Assembly (NCBI GenBank): GCA_963966185.1
Contig: CAWZYM010000026.1
Coordinates: 124,001 to 188,000, forward strand
Length of the DNA: 64,000 nucleotides
Direction: 5' to 3'
Source of the DNA: Rhabditoides inermis
Lineage: Eukaryota > Nematoda > Chromadorea > Rhabditida > Rhabditidae
Shown: positions 53,049 through 64,000 of the stretch, in pieces
Layout of the letters: each line of letters starts with the position of its first letter
How positions within the stretch are numbered: position 1 is the first letter of the stretch
The notes under the pieces: model-generated
What the model saw: only the letters and a program-made list of their open reading frames with translations
Database searches by the model: none
What the model was told of the DNA's origin: nothing
Position numbers and translations under genes: made by a program

Positions 53049-55170
53049 ATGGTCGCCAACGGATCCACCGACATGACGATACTCAAGGTGAGTGTTTCAT
53101 AATCATATTTGTTTACGTGTAGTTGTGTAGGCACGCCTGGGCTGCGACGTGCGCAAGACGACACTGCACCATGCGCACGACGTGACGCTGTGCGATCTCG
53201 AGCTGATGCTCCAGCGCATCTTCAAGCTCCCTACCGCCGACCTTGTCCTAAAGTACAAGGACGCCGGTACGTTCTTTATGTGTTATTCATTTCATCATAA
53301 CGCTTCCATTGTAAATGTCATAAATCCAGTTTTCGCTGGTACACGTGGCGCAGAAACGCGCGTTCTTTGTTTACGAATTTGCTGCACTTTCTCTGTTCTC
53401 ACACCACTTTCTCTGTTGTCCTAATTGCGAGATCTCGGCTAGACGCGCGCGACAGTTGCGCGTATCCAAGTGTAAACTTTGGCTGCCGAGGGATGCCTTG
53501 GGGAAGTGAGATAATACTGAAATCAGAAGTGAACAAGTTCTCTCATTTCTGTGTTGTAGATGGCGACCTGGTGACTCTGGCGGACGACGCCGACCTGCAG
53601 CTCGCCCTCTCCACCGAGCACGCCCTCACCGTCGAGATCAGCCAGGTATTATTTGATGTTATTTTGTTTGTTTGTTGTTGTTGTTGATGAGATGATGATG
53701 ATGACATCATTACTAACGTATGTGATTTGAGACTGGCTGCCCGCTGGCGGATGTGCAGCAGCAGCTTGTGGACATCCAGGCTGCGGTGGCCCGCCTCTCG
53801 GGCGCCCTCGCCTCCGTCAATCTCACTCTGCCCCAGCAGCCCGCCCCTCTTCCCGCCAAGAAGGTGAGCGTCATTAAAACAAGTTATTTGGTCACTTTGA
53901 TGTTCTTTGTTTCAAATGCATGATTGAGTTTGATTGGATGATTGAATGTGGATGATTGCAGGCTGTGTGCGCACAGGCCTCGTCGGCGTCTGTTCTGTCG
54001 GCGGCGGCGGCAGTGCAGCAGCTGAATGGCGGAGACGCGCCGGCGTCGCCCGAGCCAGAGCCTGTCGAGCTGCCCCCCGCCACCATCCAGCCATCCATCC
54101 AGGAACAGGTACGCATCGTTGTTGGGCTCAGCACAGTTTGACATATGGCGTCCCTCCCTCACCCGGCGTGTTTGCAGGTGCTGCCTCCCGTCTCTGACAT
54201 GGGCAGCCACGCGCCGTCGACTGTGGAGGAGGAGATCTCCCTCGACCAGTCCCTGCCTCATTCTATCCCCGAGGCTGCCGCTCACGCACCGCCCCAGTTT
54301 GCTCCCCCGCCCGTCAACCAGTTCGCGCCGCCTCCGCAGGCCCCGCCCACCTCGATTCCCTCGTTCCCGCAGAGCAACATGCCGCCCCCGATGGGAGAGC
54401 AGCAATTCCAGAAGCCGCCCCAGCAGTTTGCGCCGCCCCCGCAGTTCGGTGGCATGCCTCCTCAGGCTCCGCCCAGCCAGGCTCCGTCCAGCCAGGCTCC
54501 GCCCCCGCAGACGCCTACGATTCCGTCTGCGTCGTCGACTCCGGTGCCGCAGCAGAGTCAGTATGCGCCTTCTCCTCAGCAGTTTGGAGCTTCCCCGATG
54601 GGCGGACCCGGTGGACCCCCTCCTCCCGCTCAGTTCGGACCTCCTGGTGGTGCCCCGCCGATGGGAGGCGCGCCGCCGCCGTCTCAGTTTGGAGCTCCTG
54701 GAGGCGCTCCTCCCGCGCAGTTTGGAGGAGCTCCTCCTCCCGGGGGTATGCCCCCGATGGGTGGACCCGGCATGCCCCCGCCTGGACAGTTCGGATCTGC
54801 CCCGCCCATGGGTGGACCGGGAGCGCCCCCGCCCCAGCAGTTCGGTCCTCCCGGCGGAGCGCCGCAGCAGTTCGGAGCCCCGCCCTCGCAGGCTCCGCCC
54901 ATGGGTGGTGCCCCTCCCCCGTCGTTCCCTCCCGGCGGTGAGCAGCAGCAGCAACATCAGCAGCAGCAGCAGTTTGCGCCGCCTCCCCAGTTTGGAGGAC
55001 CCGGAGCCCCGCCTCCGCAGCAGTTCGGAGCGCCTGGTGGCTTCCCGGGTGCGCCCCCGATGGGAGGCCCTCCCATGGGCGGTCCTCCGATGGGCGGCGG
55101 ACCCGCTGGAGCGAACCCGTTCGCGCGGGCCACGCCGTCTGGCTACCGCCAGTCGCCCTACCACCAGTAG
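53049..55170 (+). CDS. tfg-1: TFG (Trk-fused gene) homologue, ER exit-site organiser
   Basis: ATG 53049 to TAG 55168-55170, six exons. The N-terminal PB1 domain shows a basic strand [42 protein letters not shown] and the acidic OPCA-type motif [19 protein letters not shown] short coiled coil follows ([20 protein letters not shown]), then a large final exon of about 330 codons rich in Pro, Gln, Gly and Ala with repeated QFGAPP, PPMGGPG and QFAPPPQ units and an [12 protein letters not shown] segment. TFG forms PB1-driven oligomers at the ER exit site / ERGIC interface and, in C. elegans, controls COPII cargo export with SEC-16. The low-complexity tail gives long open frames on the antisense strand, which are shadows. 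LMAN1, in the same window, is a COPII cargo receptor of the same step. Confidence 0.94.
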
Positions 55171-55406
55171 GCGTCGATGAGCCATAGAACCTACCCACTG
55201 AATCATTGAGTACACCCGATACGCGTTTCACTCTTCTGTCCGGCAATGTTGTTTCCCTACTCGCAGACGTTTTATACAAAGCATGTGTCGATTATAAGTT
55301 ATTGTAGCGGCAGTCTGTTGATATATTTATTATGACTCTGTTTTGTTCCTTCTGTGACATTCACATCTTGTCACGTGTGCCCCTTGTATGTGTGATTGTG
55401 ATACAA

Positions 55407-55412
55407 AATAAA
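55407..55412 (+). terminator. Probable TFG polyadenylation signal
   Basis: AATAAA about 240 bases after the TFG stop, with a second AATAAA eight bases later. Confidence 0.5.
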
Positions 55413-56040
55413 AGAATAAATTATATTTTGTATACTATGTGCGCTCAATGTGACTTCTCGCAAATTTTTTTAAATAGAAATTTTGAAGAAATTTATGCTG
55501 ACTGCACCTCTTGAGAGATTGATTTGTGCGCTTCCTCGACTCTCTTCCATTACAAACTATCCTCAGCAGTTAACGTCGTCACTAGACACGACTAGCTAAT
55601 TGAAGGTTATGTGTATATACAGAGAACGCATAAACAACTTCGATCGCAGCTGTAGATTGGCTTCGCCTCGATCCCCTATCATCTAAAAGCGAATGCTGAT
55701 TGTTACGGTATCCGCCACTGGCGATTCTCTCATCTTCTCACACTGCCTTCCGAATGGGCTGCTCCTCTTCACTCGTTATCATATTTCTGTTACTCTGTTT
55801 CGTTCCTTTCTTTTCCATTCTTCAGACGATCTCGCACGTACCAGGCATCTCATAGCCCCGCCCCTTTATTAGCATACTGCTTGATTGCTTACGATGGCTT
55901 TCCAGAGCATGTCATTCCCATAAATCTTAGAAGTTGAAGGCAGGTGCGGCGGGCAAGGTATTCGTCTTTGTTAGCCCCTCCCCTCTCTCCTTCTCCCTTC
56001 CTCTCCCCACTACTCTCGTGAGTTGATGGGTATGTTGTAG
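55413..56040. other. Intergenic region downstream of TFG
   Basis: A candidate hydrophobic start (MGCSSSLVIIFLLLCFVPFF at 55758 on) has no clear continuation and is not called. Otherwise nothing is seen. Confidence 0.4.
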
Positions 56041-59000
56041 ATGCCCCCTACCCCTCCATCGTCGGATAGGGGCGGTGGCCCGTCGTCCGGCTCCGGCGCA
56101 GACACCCAAAGCGCATCCAACGGTCGGTCACTGCATCACCCCACCACTGACGTTACCAATACAGACGCGTCCACCCAGAAGGGCAGCACTCGCTGACGCA
56201 CCGCATCCACCTCGCACGATGTATATCTCCTATCGCCCCGTTATTGATTGAACGATCAATCACAATCAGTTGATCGTTCAATCAGTGCAATTGCATGGTT
56301 GATACCCGTATTTTAGGGGAACGAAACGCGCACCAAGCGCCACAAGCCCTTCTCTGCCCAGCCCAACGCCCCTCCAGGACAAGGTGGGCAAACACCTGCA
56401 TTCATCAGTTACCTTCACTTGTCACAATCTAATCGCACTTCTATCTATGAGTTTGCTCTAAAAGCGGATACGACCCATTCTCTGAAGGATGCGCGATAGA
56501 AATGATGTTAGTTGCACATTTCGGAGAGTGTTTGGCTAGTAGTTCGGGCGATCACTCGCATCAAGATGAAATCAAAACAACCTTTGGACAATTCATTCGT
56601 GGTGTTTTCGCAGACGATTCGATGTCGCAGCGTCAGCCGAAGAGGAGCGCGGACTCCTCTATGAACAAGGTACATAGTGGGTACCGCACAGAGCCACACC
56701 CCTCTCTCGACACTCATTTGTGTGTTGCAGACCACCCCGCTGGGTCGATCGCCACCAGTGGGCGCGGGAGATTCAGTCGTGCGCCGGAAGCACGGCCAGT
56801 CGCGCACGCATCAAGGCGCGCTCGTCTCTCGCATAGTTGTTTCAATCCCGTGCGCTTTTCAGTGGTTCATGGCGGTGGCGAAGGGCGAATGCGTCTCGAG
56901 TTCGAGCCGCACGGGGTCTCTTCCTCTATCGATACATTTCACGAAAATAATGACGTGGTGCTGAGCAGCTGCTCCTGTTTCATGTCTGCTTCTAATGTCC
57001 GTTTACCATTCACAATTCTCTCCATGACGGACATGCTCTAAATACACTTATCTCATATGCGTTTCAATCGATAATGTTTACAGTCGGAGCTACCGCCTGA
57101 CTCCCATCCGTTGTTGAACTGTACGAAAGAGGATGAGGTACGCCAAGTACACTGACGTTCCGCGTCACTGCTATGATTGTAGACTGCCGATCCCGAAGCA
57201 GACAAGTCGCTGGCATCGCTTATGAGTGATTTTGAAGAGTTCCGAAAGCGCGAGTCTATCGAGTCGCGACACAGAAGCAGACAGCGCAGTAAGAACAGCA
57301 ACCCCGGCAAGGAACAGGTAGCCCTCCTCTGATTCTTCAGCTTTCCTCTCCATGATGATTCTCCAGCTAACACTGCGTTTATCTTAACTTACTCAAAGCG
57401 ACCGGCTTGACACTGTTAGATAAACTGTCTTACCCATGATTTCAGCCTGATTTGCGTTTTTTTCAGCGGAGCGACAATTCGAGCGAGTCGGATGCGAGCG
57501 CGCGCAACGAGCAGATCGACGCGTCCCACAAGAGTGGCCCCGGAGGAGTCCCCGCCGAGAACGAATCCACGCATATTGTACAGGAGGAGGAGACAGATGT
57601 AAGACATCCAAGGGGACAGTGTGATCTTAAACTTTTCAGCGACCTGTCGACTTCTGGCCGGAGATCACTGCGGAGACGACAAGGGTTTGTCTAGCCAAAG
57701 TTGTTGGCCTAATTTGAACGAATGTTCCCATTCTCTTGCAATTTCGAAAATCAGTAGAATTGATGTACAGTAAGATTGTCAAGTAAACTGTCTGCTTTTG
57801 AGAGACTGGTCGAGAAGAGAACGCGCGACAAAAAGAGAATCCAAATTCGCTCGAGCCTCCAGGTCTCTCACACCACACTCTCTCACTGATCCTGCCTCAC
57901 TACAGAGTTTTGATGACTCTCTCTCCGATCTCCTTCTCATCTCGTCGAAAAACGCATCCGAACACAGCCACTTCCAGACGTCCCCCCAAGAGTACGAGCT
58001 ACTTTCCATTCTTTGAATGAAGTCCGGATCGCAACAAATTGAAATTACTTTGCAGTCTTCAATTCGCGAAAGAAACTACCGGGAAGAACACTGAGCAGAA
58101 GAAGGTGCGCAAGAAGACGGCGAAGATTCTGCAAGCGATGTTCGGAATCATGGAAGAAGCCAAGGTACGGTAATACTGATCATGCTTACCATGTGCATAT
58201 GGAATATCACATTAACGTAGGAGATCATGACCGCGCCGGTGGACATGCATGAACAGATCGAGTGCAGTCTATACACCATTCCGCTTCTTCTCGCGGTTGC
58301 GACTAAAGGGTAAACATCCAACTTATTATGGTGATTCATCTTCTGCTTCAGAAGGGGTTCTTGCTCGAGATTGGAGTGCGTACTCGGTTCGGAATACAAG
58401 GTTCCTATTTTTAAATATGATCAGCCGTAGTCGCGCGGCGCTTTTTTACGAACTGACGGATGGCCGGACTGGCCGGTCATTTTCTATATGGATTCCCTAG
58501 ATTTGCTGCAAGTTGTCCCTTTAAGATCGACTAGACACCTTCAGCCAACTCGTAGACGGATTCTATGACAAGTCGACGGACTTCATCCTCTCAGTAGGAG
58601 AGAAGGAGGGTGTGAACGGTGCGAACGCACACAAGCAGTCCATCGACGAGCAGCTGGTATGTCGACCGGGCGCAGCATGATCTGGGTTCGTTGCAGCGAC
58701 ATGTGGGAGCTTGGCCGCATCCGAAGGCGGACCAGATACCACAGGTGCTCCGAGATCTGGACAACGCACGAGAGTACTTCATCGAAGAGTACGCCAAGGT
58801 TCCGGCATCTTTCAAGTAGCCACAGTGTATCATTTCGCTTCAGTGGAATGACTCTCCCCCTGATCTACGATCTGTCGACGGAACAATGCTGAACCCACGA
58901 GCTCGAGTACGCTCCATGTTATTCATCTCGCTTCTTGATTCAATTCATCAGATTGCTTTTTGATGATCTATTCCAGCACGACGCCATTCTTCGAGTTAAC

Positions 59001-59474
59001 CGGAAGGCGTTCAAGAACATAAAGACTATCAAGGCCGTCAATCCGCACTATTATGTGCGTAAAAATGACTCGGCTAGTTGTTATCTGTCGTTCTATTGCA
59101 GATGTGGAAAGTTGATGCTCAGGTTGCCGAGATACTCCACTCAGACCCTGGTATTTCGGAGCGAGACATAGGCGAGAGAGCGGCCCAACACACACTTCTC
59201 TTGATGGTGGGTGAACGAGGCGGGGACACGAGCCACGCATGCCGCTTGCAGGGCAACCAGCGAGGAGGAGTGTCGCGCTCAGGTTCGTTTCGGACTGGCG
59301 CTTCTCTCGCGTTCGGATCTGCTGTGCGTCTCGCATAACGCCACCACCGGGAACCTCGTCTACCAGCTGAATCAGCCAGTCCTCAATCACTACAGCACCG
59401 TCTGGGGCGTTGTGCGGAGTCTGCTCAGTTTTGTCAAGGAATTTCATAGATGTTTTCAGTTGAGCTTCAAGTGA
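56041..59474 (+). CDS. Unrecognised multi-exon protein, hydrophilic Ser/Arg-rich N-terminus and helical C-terminus
   Basis: ATG 56041 directly follows a TTGTAG acceptor. Exon blocks in order: MPPTPPSSDRGGGPSSGSG; DSMSQRQPKRSADSSMNK; SPPVGAGDSVVRRKHGQ; EADKSLASLMSDFEEFRKRE; RSDNSSESDASARNEQ; RPVDFWPEITAE; SFDDSLSDLLLISSKNASEH; KKTAKILQAMFGIMEEAK; VDMHEQIECSLYTIPLLLAV; FSQLVDGFYDKSTDFILSVG; VLRDLDNAREYFIEEYAKW; AILRVNRKAFKNIKTIKAVN; EILHSDPGISERDIGERAAQ; EEECRAQVRFGLALLSRSDL; VLNHYSTVWGVVRSLLSFVK; stop at 59472-59474. I do not recognise the family. In the second exon (from about 56162) the frame stops in CGC TGA. One more G in the GGG run would open it, and the joins near 58380-58520 and 59250 also do not fit phase, so either small assembly errors or an incomplete model affect it. 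The gene is real by codon bias and splice sites; its exact protein is uncertain. Confidence 0.55.
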
Positions 59475-59830
59475 TCAAGTATCGGGGCTATCCGACTTCA
59501 TTCCATAAACTCCTACTTACAACTTACAATCGTTCCTACAATTACACGTTCATTCCCACGTTATTTACACGTTTATTTAACAATTCCCTCTACCCTGAAC
59601 CCTTACATTTGTACAGTAGTTTGAATCGCACGCTGGTCGCCGTACATTGAGTGAGGGGAGAGGCACAGAGAGGCCTTTGAAGTAGCCAGTTAAGAGTTAA
59701 TACACAACACACACTTCTCGCGAATCCGCTGGGAACTGCCACTTCACTCGACTAGTTCACACTCCGTGTTGATAAATTGTTTTGCTCGAGTTCAGTGTTA
59801 CGGACATTGGATAATGGGATTTAAAAACTC

Positions 59831-60071
59831 GAGAGAGGGGAGAGGGAGAGAGAGAGGGAGAGAGAGGGAGAGAGAGAGGAGAGAGAGGGAGGGAGAGAAA
59901 AGGAGAGAGAGGGAGGAGGAGAGGGGGAGCGAGAGAGGGGGAGAGGGAGGGGGAGGAAGAGATAGAAGGAGAGAGAGGGGGAGAGGGAGAGGGAGAGAGA
60001 GAGGGAGAGGGAGGGGGGAGAGGGAGAGGGAGAGAGAGGGAGGGAGAGAGAGGGCGAGAGAGAGAGAGGAG
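59831..60071. repeat. Polypurine GA/GGA-rich tract
   Basis: About 240 bases of GA, GGGA and GGGGA mixtures on the plus strand with almost no pyrimidine. It directly precedes the third foldback element. Confidence 0.9.
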
Positions 60072-60146
60072 TTGAGGAAAAAGCTCCACGCCCACTCGCA
60101 AAAATTTAACACATATTCAGCAAAACAAAAATTTAACATATATTCA

Positions 60147-60258
60147 ATTTTCTTTAAAAAGTACTTGCGTAAACAAATGAACTTTGTCTTGTCCCAATGC
60201 AGCAAAAGCACATGCATAAAGCGTTTACAAATACTAACACAAACCTGCGCCTCTCTCG

Positions 60259-60304
<46 letters not shown>

Positions 60305-60645
60305 CTCTCTGTCTTCTCTCTCTCTAATATGGACGTATGGCGTTATTCATTTGTATTGTTATATTTCATCGGTTAATGTCCACTGTCCGTTATGCGCAGG
60401 TTTGTGTTAGTATTTGTAAACGCTTTATGCATGTGCTTTTGCTGCATTGGGACAAGACAAAGTTCATTTGTTTACGCAAGTACTTTTTAAAGAAAATATA
60501 TGTCCTTTTGTTAAATTTCATAGAAATTTTGAATATGTGCTGAATTATGACTATTCATATGGATTTTATCAAAAACACAAAAACTACTATCTCTCACTCA
60601 CTCTGTTCTCTCCTTCTCTTCGTCCCTTCTCTCTCTTTCACTGTT

Positions 60646-60698
<53 letters not shown>

Positions 60699-61378
60699 TC
60701 TCTCACACTGTTCTCTCTCACTCTCTCACTCTCTCACTTTCTGCCCTTCTCTCTCTGTCTCTTTATATTTTCTGCTCTTCTATCAACGTTTACAAATACT
60801 AACACAAACTCTCGGCCGTTCTCTCTCTTCTCACTCTCATGTACCACAGATCACACGTTACGTTTCGGATCGCCGTTACGTTTCACAAAAACGTTTTTCC
60901 CCACATATTTTCTCACTACCGTTCGGAATCGCGCCTACTGCGCTCTTTCTCCTGGTTATAGTTGGCGGACCCAAAACAACGCAAACCCGGCGCGAATTAG
61001 ACGCTGGCGGCGGCGGGGCGAACTACACTCAAAGTGCGAGTTGGAGAACACGGGCAGAAAACGCCGAGAGAGTACGCTTTCGGGAGAGAGTCAGCGTTAC
61101 CGGACACGACTTCCAACCACCCACCCACCCACCCACCCACCCACACGCTGGCCTCTCACCTCATGGGTGCGCGAGATCGCTCATAACTTCTTTCAGAGAA
61201 AAGATACAAAGATGCCATCAATTAGTGATCTGGCCTACGGAACCGTGCGAATCTAACTAACATGAATTGGATGAGTTCACATTCCTGCTAACATGATTTT
61301 TGGATATAGCTTCTTGAAAATTCTGGCGCGAGCCCTATCCTAAGCCAAAAGAGAGGGCGCTGCGCGCCCTCTCTAATA
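60147..61378 (+). mobile_element. Third, diverged and larger foldback element (about 1.23 kb)
   Basis: Arms of 104 bp (60147-60250 and 60394-60497) are perfect inverse complements, starting ATTTTCTTTAAAAAGTACTT. The loop contains (CT)n. After the second arm the sequence (AAGAAAATATATGTCCTTTTG) is alignable with that of copies 1 and 2, then comes CT-rich DNA with a third piece of arm sequence (GTTTACAAATACTAACAC, about 60788). It ends in the hairpin GAGGGCGCTGCGCGCCCTC followed by TCTAATATT, matching the 3' ends of copies 1 and 2. Same family by architecture and termini; no protein gene of its own. Confidence 0.65.
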
Positions 61379-61494
61379 TTTAGCAAAACATCGTCTATGG
61401 CAGGATCCGAATCAGCATAGTGCCGACCCCGACAGCTCATTCGAGATGGACGAGAGGCAGCCAACCTTTTGGCGGGAATTTGGGCAATATGGAG

Positions 61495-61795
61495 TTCACA
61501 CCATCACACCACCACACCACCACACCATCACACCACCACACCATCACACAAGCACACCACCACAACTTAACACAACCACACTATTCTCTACGACTGATTA
61601 TGTTGATGGTGTGGTGGTGTGGTGGTGTGGGTTGTGTGAGTGGTGTGGTGGTGTGGTGGTGTGGTGGTGTGGTGGTGTGATTTCCTATATGTGGTGTGGG
61701 TGGTGTGGTGGTGTACAGTAGTGGAGGTGTGGGTTGTGTGAGTGGTATGATGGTGTGATGGTGTGGTGGTGTGGTGGTGTGATGGTGTGATTTCC
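61495..61795. repeat. CAC/GTG minisatellite arranged as a long inverted repeat
   Basis: A plus-strand run of CACACCACCA/CACCATCA units (61499-61585) is followed, after a 25-base gap, by GTGGTGTGGT/GATGGTGTG units (61607-61660, 61685-61790). The two halves are complementary, so one strand can fold on itself. The element is framed by related non-repeat ends: GGCGGGAATTTGGGCAATAT before and CGCCGGGAATTTGAATCGG after. Confidence 0.8.
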
Positions 61796-62387
61796 TATTC
61801 GCCGGGAATTTGAATCGGAATCGGGAAATCGGGAATCGGGAAACGCCTGCTGTTTTGGTACGTACTGTTTTGATATTTCGCGATTTCCGCAATTGAATTG
61901 TGAACATATGAGTGAGGGATTGTTCAATAAACAATTGATTGCGATTGATGCGATTGATTACAATTCAATTGGAATGCGCCCCTGTATAATAGGCTCGCAC
62001 TAACTCATACCGCCACCTGCGGTGGGCGGCAGCGGAGCTGAACGTGGCTAGCACCGTGCCCAACACACACAACAACATACACGGGATACATCAAGAGAGG
62101 GCAATTTATCGCGAGAGAAAGTGAAACAATTGCAAAAGCGGAGGAGAGGTTGACGATTTGGTGTCTGCGAGGAGGGCTTATACACCGACGGGTGGTGACG
62201 TGAGGGAGTGCGGGAAGGGCGCCAGGGAGATCGACGGCAGGCGATTCGGGTCTGGAATGACAACAATTAACATCTGTCTCCCAAATGAAGAGGTGAGGGA
62301 AGTGATGCAATTGCATTTAGGGTGGTTGATTGGTTGGTCTTCGGAATGTGGCCAGAAGCTTGTCTGCCTGTACTCTCTCTTAAGCGC

Positions 62388-62712
62388 GTTTCAGACTAAA
62401 CGCAACGCAAATGCGATGCGGTTGCGTTTTGGAACGCGTGCGGCAAATCAGCAAAAACTACTTCGCCGCATCGTAAAACGCAACGCGGCATGCGGCAGAA
62501 TTTGACTCAAAAACTCCGCCGCAACGCATGTGCGGCGAGGTAATAACGCAAAACGCATGCGTTTTCGATGCGGCAAGTCTGAAAGGTGCAAAACGCAGCC
62601 GCAGCCGCACGCACCGCGCGGCGAGACGCATTGCGGCGTGCGGTTGCACTTTGCAATGGGAAACGCATGCCGCACCGTGCGTTGCGGCGTGTATAAATGG
62701 GCCTTTAGTAAC
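62388..62712. repeat. GCG/CGC-rich dispersed-repeat-like block
   Basis: Dense ACGCAACGC, GCATGCGG and GCAAAACGC words with partial inverted symmetry: TTTCAGACT at 62393-62401 and AGTCTGAAA at 62576-62584. It ends in TATAAATGGGCCTTTAGTAA. Base composition differs sharply from its surroundings. It looks like a decayed non-autonomous transposon; no coding capacity seen. Confidence 0.5.
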
Positions 62713-63186
62713 TCACGCATGCGCGGGATTTTATTACGCGGGGAGAGAGGAGGAAGAGCGCGTGCGACGCGCACGGGAAAAAAACATGTGAAAGAGATGC
62801 GTCAACGGGTGCTGAAGCGGCATTATAGCATCAGAGGGTTTTGTTGAGTACATGCTTAGTTCCCGTGTGCGCAGCATACGTCACAGCACTTAGCACAGGA
62901 TTTTTCGTTGAAAACATTATCGTGGATCACGGCAATTCACGATACGAAAACAGTGGAAATACAAAACAGACGCGACAAGCGTACAAGTTCTCAGCGCGGA
63001 CGTCTTGTAACCCCGCCCACTTCAATAGAAAGGGTTTTCAACGGATTAGCCTGCCAGGAAAGGCGAGAATACTGTATTTTTGGACCGCCCGTGGATCACC
63101 GAAAAATCAATAGAGATTTGTTTTTTTTGTTTTTGTTTTTGTTTTTTTACTATTAAAGTTGCTCAGTTTTGATTCTGAAATTTGAG
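62713..63186. other. Intergenic region upstream of the last plus-strand gene
   Basis: No coding-like frame. AT-rich with poly-T near 63119-63150, just before the candidate start. Confidence 0.4.
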
Positions 63187-63588
63187 ATGGGGAAGGGGGG
63201 CTCAGGCAAGCCGCTGCCGCCACCTCGACTCTCGGAGCAGACCAAGTGCATATTATGCAAGGAGCGCGCTACGTGTATTGTGAGTAGCATTTTATATTTA
63301 TTTCGAAACATAATTTTGCTATTACAAGTTTTTATTGGTGTTTTGAGATGTCGAAAAATGGCGCTCTATCGTTCCGTGCGGTGAAGGCCATTTTTGCGGA
63401 AGACAAGCAGAAGATCAAGTGGGTTTTCGTAAATCAAATTTTATTCGTGACGTAAATTTATTATGCAACTTAGTAAGTTTCACCTAGTCACGGTTTCAGG
63501 GACACGTCGCTAGCCCTACCCGTTCACTATGGGCTGTGCGAGAAGGCGCACACCCTTTTGGAGTGGGACAACCTCGCTGCAGTAGGGT
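63187..63588 (+). CDS. 5' exons of an unrecognised gene with a CxxC motif (possibly incomplete)
   Basis: ATG 63187 opens MGKGGSGKPLPPPRLSEQTK CILCKERATCI with donor GTGAGT. An exon at about 63348-63419 (MSKNGALSFRAVKAIFAEDK) and one at about 63500-63588 (DTSLALPVHYGLCEKAHTLL EWDNLAAVG) can be joined in phase through TTTTGAG and GTTTCAG acceptors. The CxxC could be half of a zinc site. The gene should continue, but the next 400 bases look coding on the opposite strand, so this model may be wrong beyond exon 1. No family assigned. Confidence 0.35.
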
Positions 63589-63651
63589 GAGTGTTTGTCA
63601 TACTTTGCTTTGTTCATATTTGAAAGTGTGTATATGCGTTTACGAAAATTA

Positions 63652-64000
63652 CTAATTGGTGTGAAATAGTAACGGCATAACGAGTAAAAGTTTAGTGCAA
63701 TTATGCGTCGCAGCGATGAGCGGGATGTCGATGTTGTGAAGCGTCCTCGTTTTGAGGAAACGCAAAGTGCTTGCGTGCGTGCGCGAGGTGATGATCGTTT
63801 CGTCTACCGTGTTGATGAAGATGGCGAGTGCGAGCGTAGCAAGTCTCTCGTGCGTAGAGGATGCGATGAAGGCGCGCGCGATGTCCATGATGATGCGAGA
63901 CTGGTTGGAGAACTCGATATTGCGACGGAGGATGATCCTCATATCGCCGAAGCGCTGCAGCACGTGAAATCTGCCACGAAGTGTCTGTCGATGGTTAGAG
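63652..64000 (-). CDS. 3'-terminal part of a gene entering from the right edge (minus strand)
   Basis: The minus-strand frame is open from the window end to a stop at 63654-63652. It reads LQRFGDMRIILRRNIEFSNQ, SRIIMDIARAFIASSTHERL, ATLALAIFINTVDETIITSR and so on. Codons end mostly in C or G (ATC, TTC, CTC, AAC, GAC), as in the firm genes here, unlike the two overlapping plus-strand frames. The last 20 codons are AT-rich and may be intron or 3' UTR instead. No family recognised. Confidence 0.4.
   Translation of the reverse strand, partial: SNHRQTLRGRFHVLQRFGDMRIILRRNIEFSNQSRIIMDIARAFIASSTHERLATLALAIFINTVDETIITSRTHASTLRFLKTRTLHNIDIPLIAATHNCTKLLLVMPLLFHTN

Noticed and set aside
53884..55279. 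Long minus-strand frames opposite TFG, up to 443 codons
   Set aside because: They are shadows of the biased Pro/Gln/Gly exon. The plus frame has the PB1 domain and good splice sites.
55758..55830. Signal-peptide-like start MGCSSSLVIIFLLLCF
   Set aside because: The pyrimidine-rich run alone explains the hydrophobic translation, and no following exon fits.
63703..64000. Plus-strand frame MRRSDERDVDVVKRPRF open to the window end
   Set aside because: Codons mostly end in T or A. The minus-strand frame over the same bases fits the codon bias of the window.

Overview
The window looks like nuclear DNA of an invertebrate, most likely a nematode (inference; a diplogastrid or rhabditid relative would fit). 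Genes are dense, lie on both strands and are split into many short exons by introns mostly 40-200 bp long with GTGAGT/GTACGT donors and TTTCAG/TTGCAG acceptors. Several genes have an acceptor-like TTTCAG/TTTTAG only 0-15 bases before the ATG, as expected for spliced-leader trans-splicing. The conserved genes all have single-copy nematode counterparts (lin-53/RBBP4, nra-2/nicalin, ATE1, ERGIC-53, NCBP1, TFG), and a short SH2 tyrosine kinase of the Fer type, a class strongly expanded in nematodes, is present. Coding exons prefer C or G at the third codon position. Introns and intergenic DNA are full of GA/CT microsatellites.

Layout. 1-985: 134-bp tandem repeat. 2.3-8.4 kb (+): BTB protein followed by helical-repeat-like exons, with a TIR-bounded insertion in one intron. 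8.8-13.3 kb (-): four-pass MARVEL-like membrane protein with a (CCCTCT)n array of about 650 bp in an intron. 15.6-16.3 kb: foldback element, copy 1. 17.1-19.8 kb (-): nicalin. 20.2-26.1 kb (+): RBBP4, mitochondrial ribosomal protein mL64 and arginyltransferase ATE1, spaced 290 and 235 bp apart like a nematode operon. 27.6-30.3 kb (+): ERGIC-53/LMAN1. 31.3-32.5 kb: two tiny secreted-protein genes on opposite strands. 33.5-44.6 kb (-): nuclear cap-binding protein NCBP1, whose 3' introns hold foldback element copy 2 and other repeats. 45.0-47.7 kb (-): Fer-type SH2 tyrosine kinase. 48.2-52.4 kb (+): tandem pair of SLC17-like transporters, both broken by many single-base shifts. 53.0-55.2 kb (+): TFG. 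56.0-59.5 kb (+): unrecognised multi-exon gene. 60.1-62.7 kb: repeats, including a third relative of the foldback element. 63.2-64.0 kb: starts or ends of two incomplete genes.

Functional themes. There is no single pathway. ERGIC-53, TFG and nicalin all act in the early secretory pathway. RBBP4, NCBP1, ATE1 and mL64 are housekeeping genes. The most notable find is in ATE1: two consecutive, homologous exons of exactly 64 nt that can only be used one at a time without breaking the frame, with an intron between them carrying a 17-nt stretch complementary to the second exon and 11 nt complementary to the first. Second is a family of foldback elements whose 3' ends look Helitron-like.

Limits. Exon boundaries were read by eye from open frames and splice consensus. 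First exons are the least certain. Family names rest on remembered conserved motifs, not on a search.
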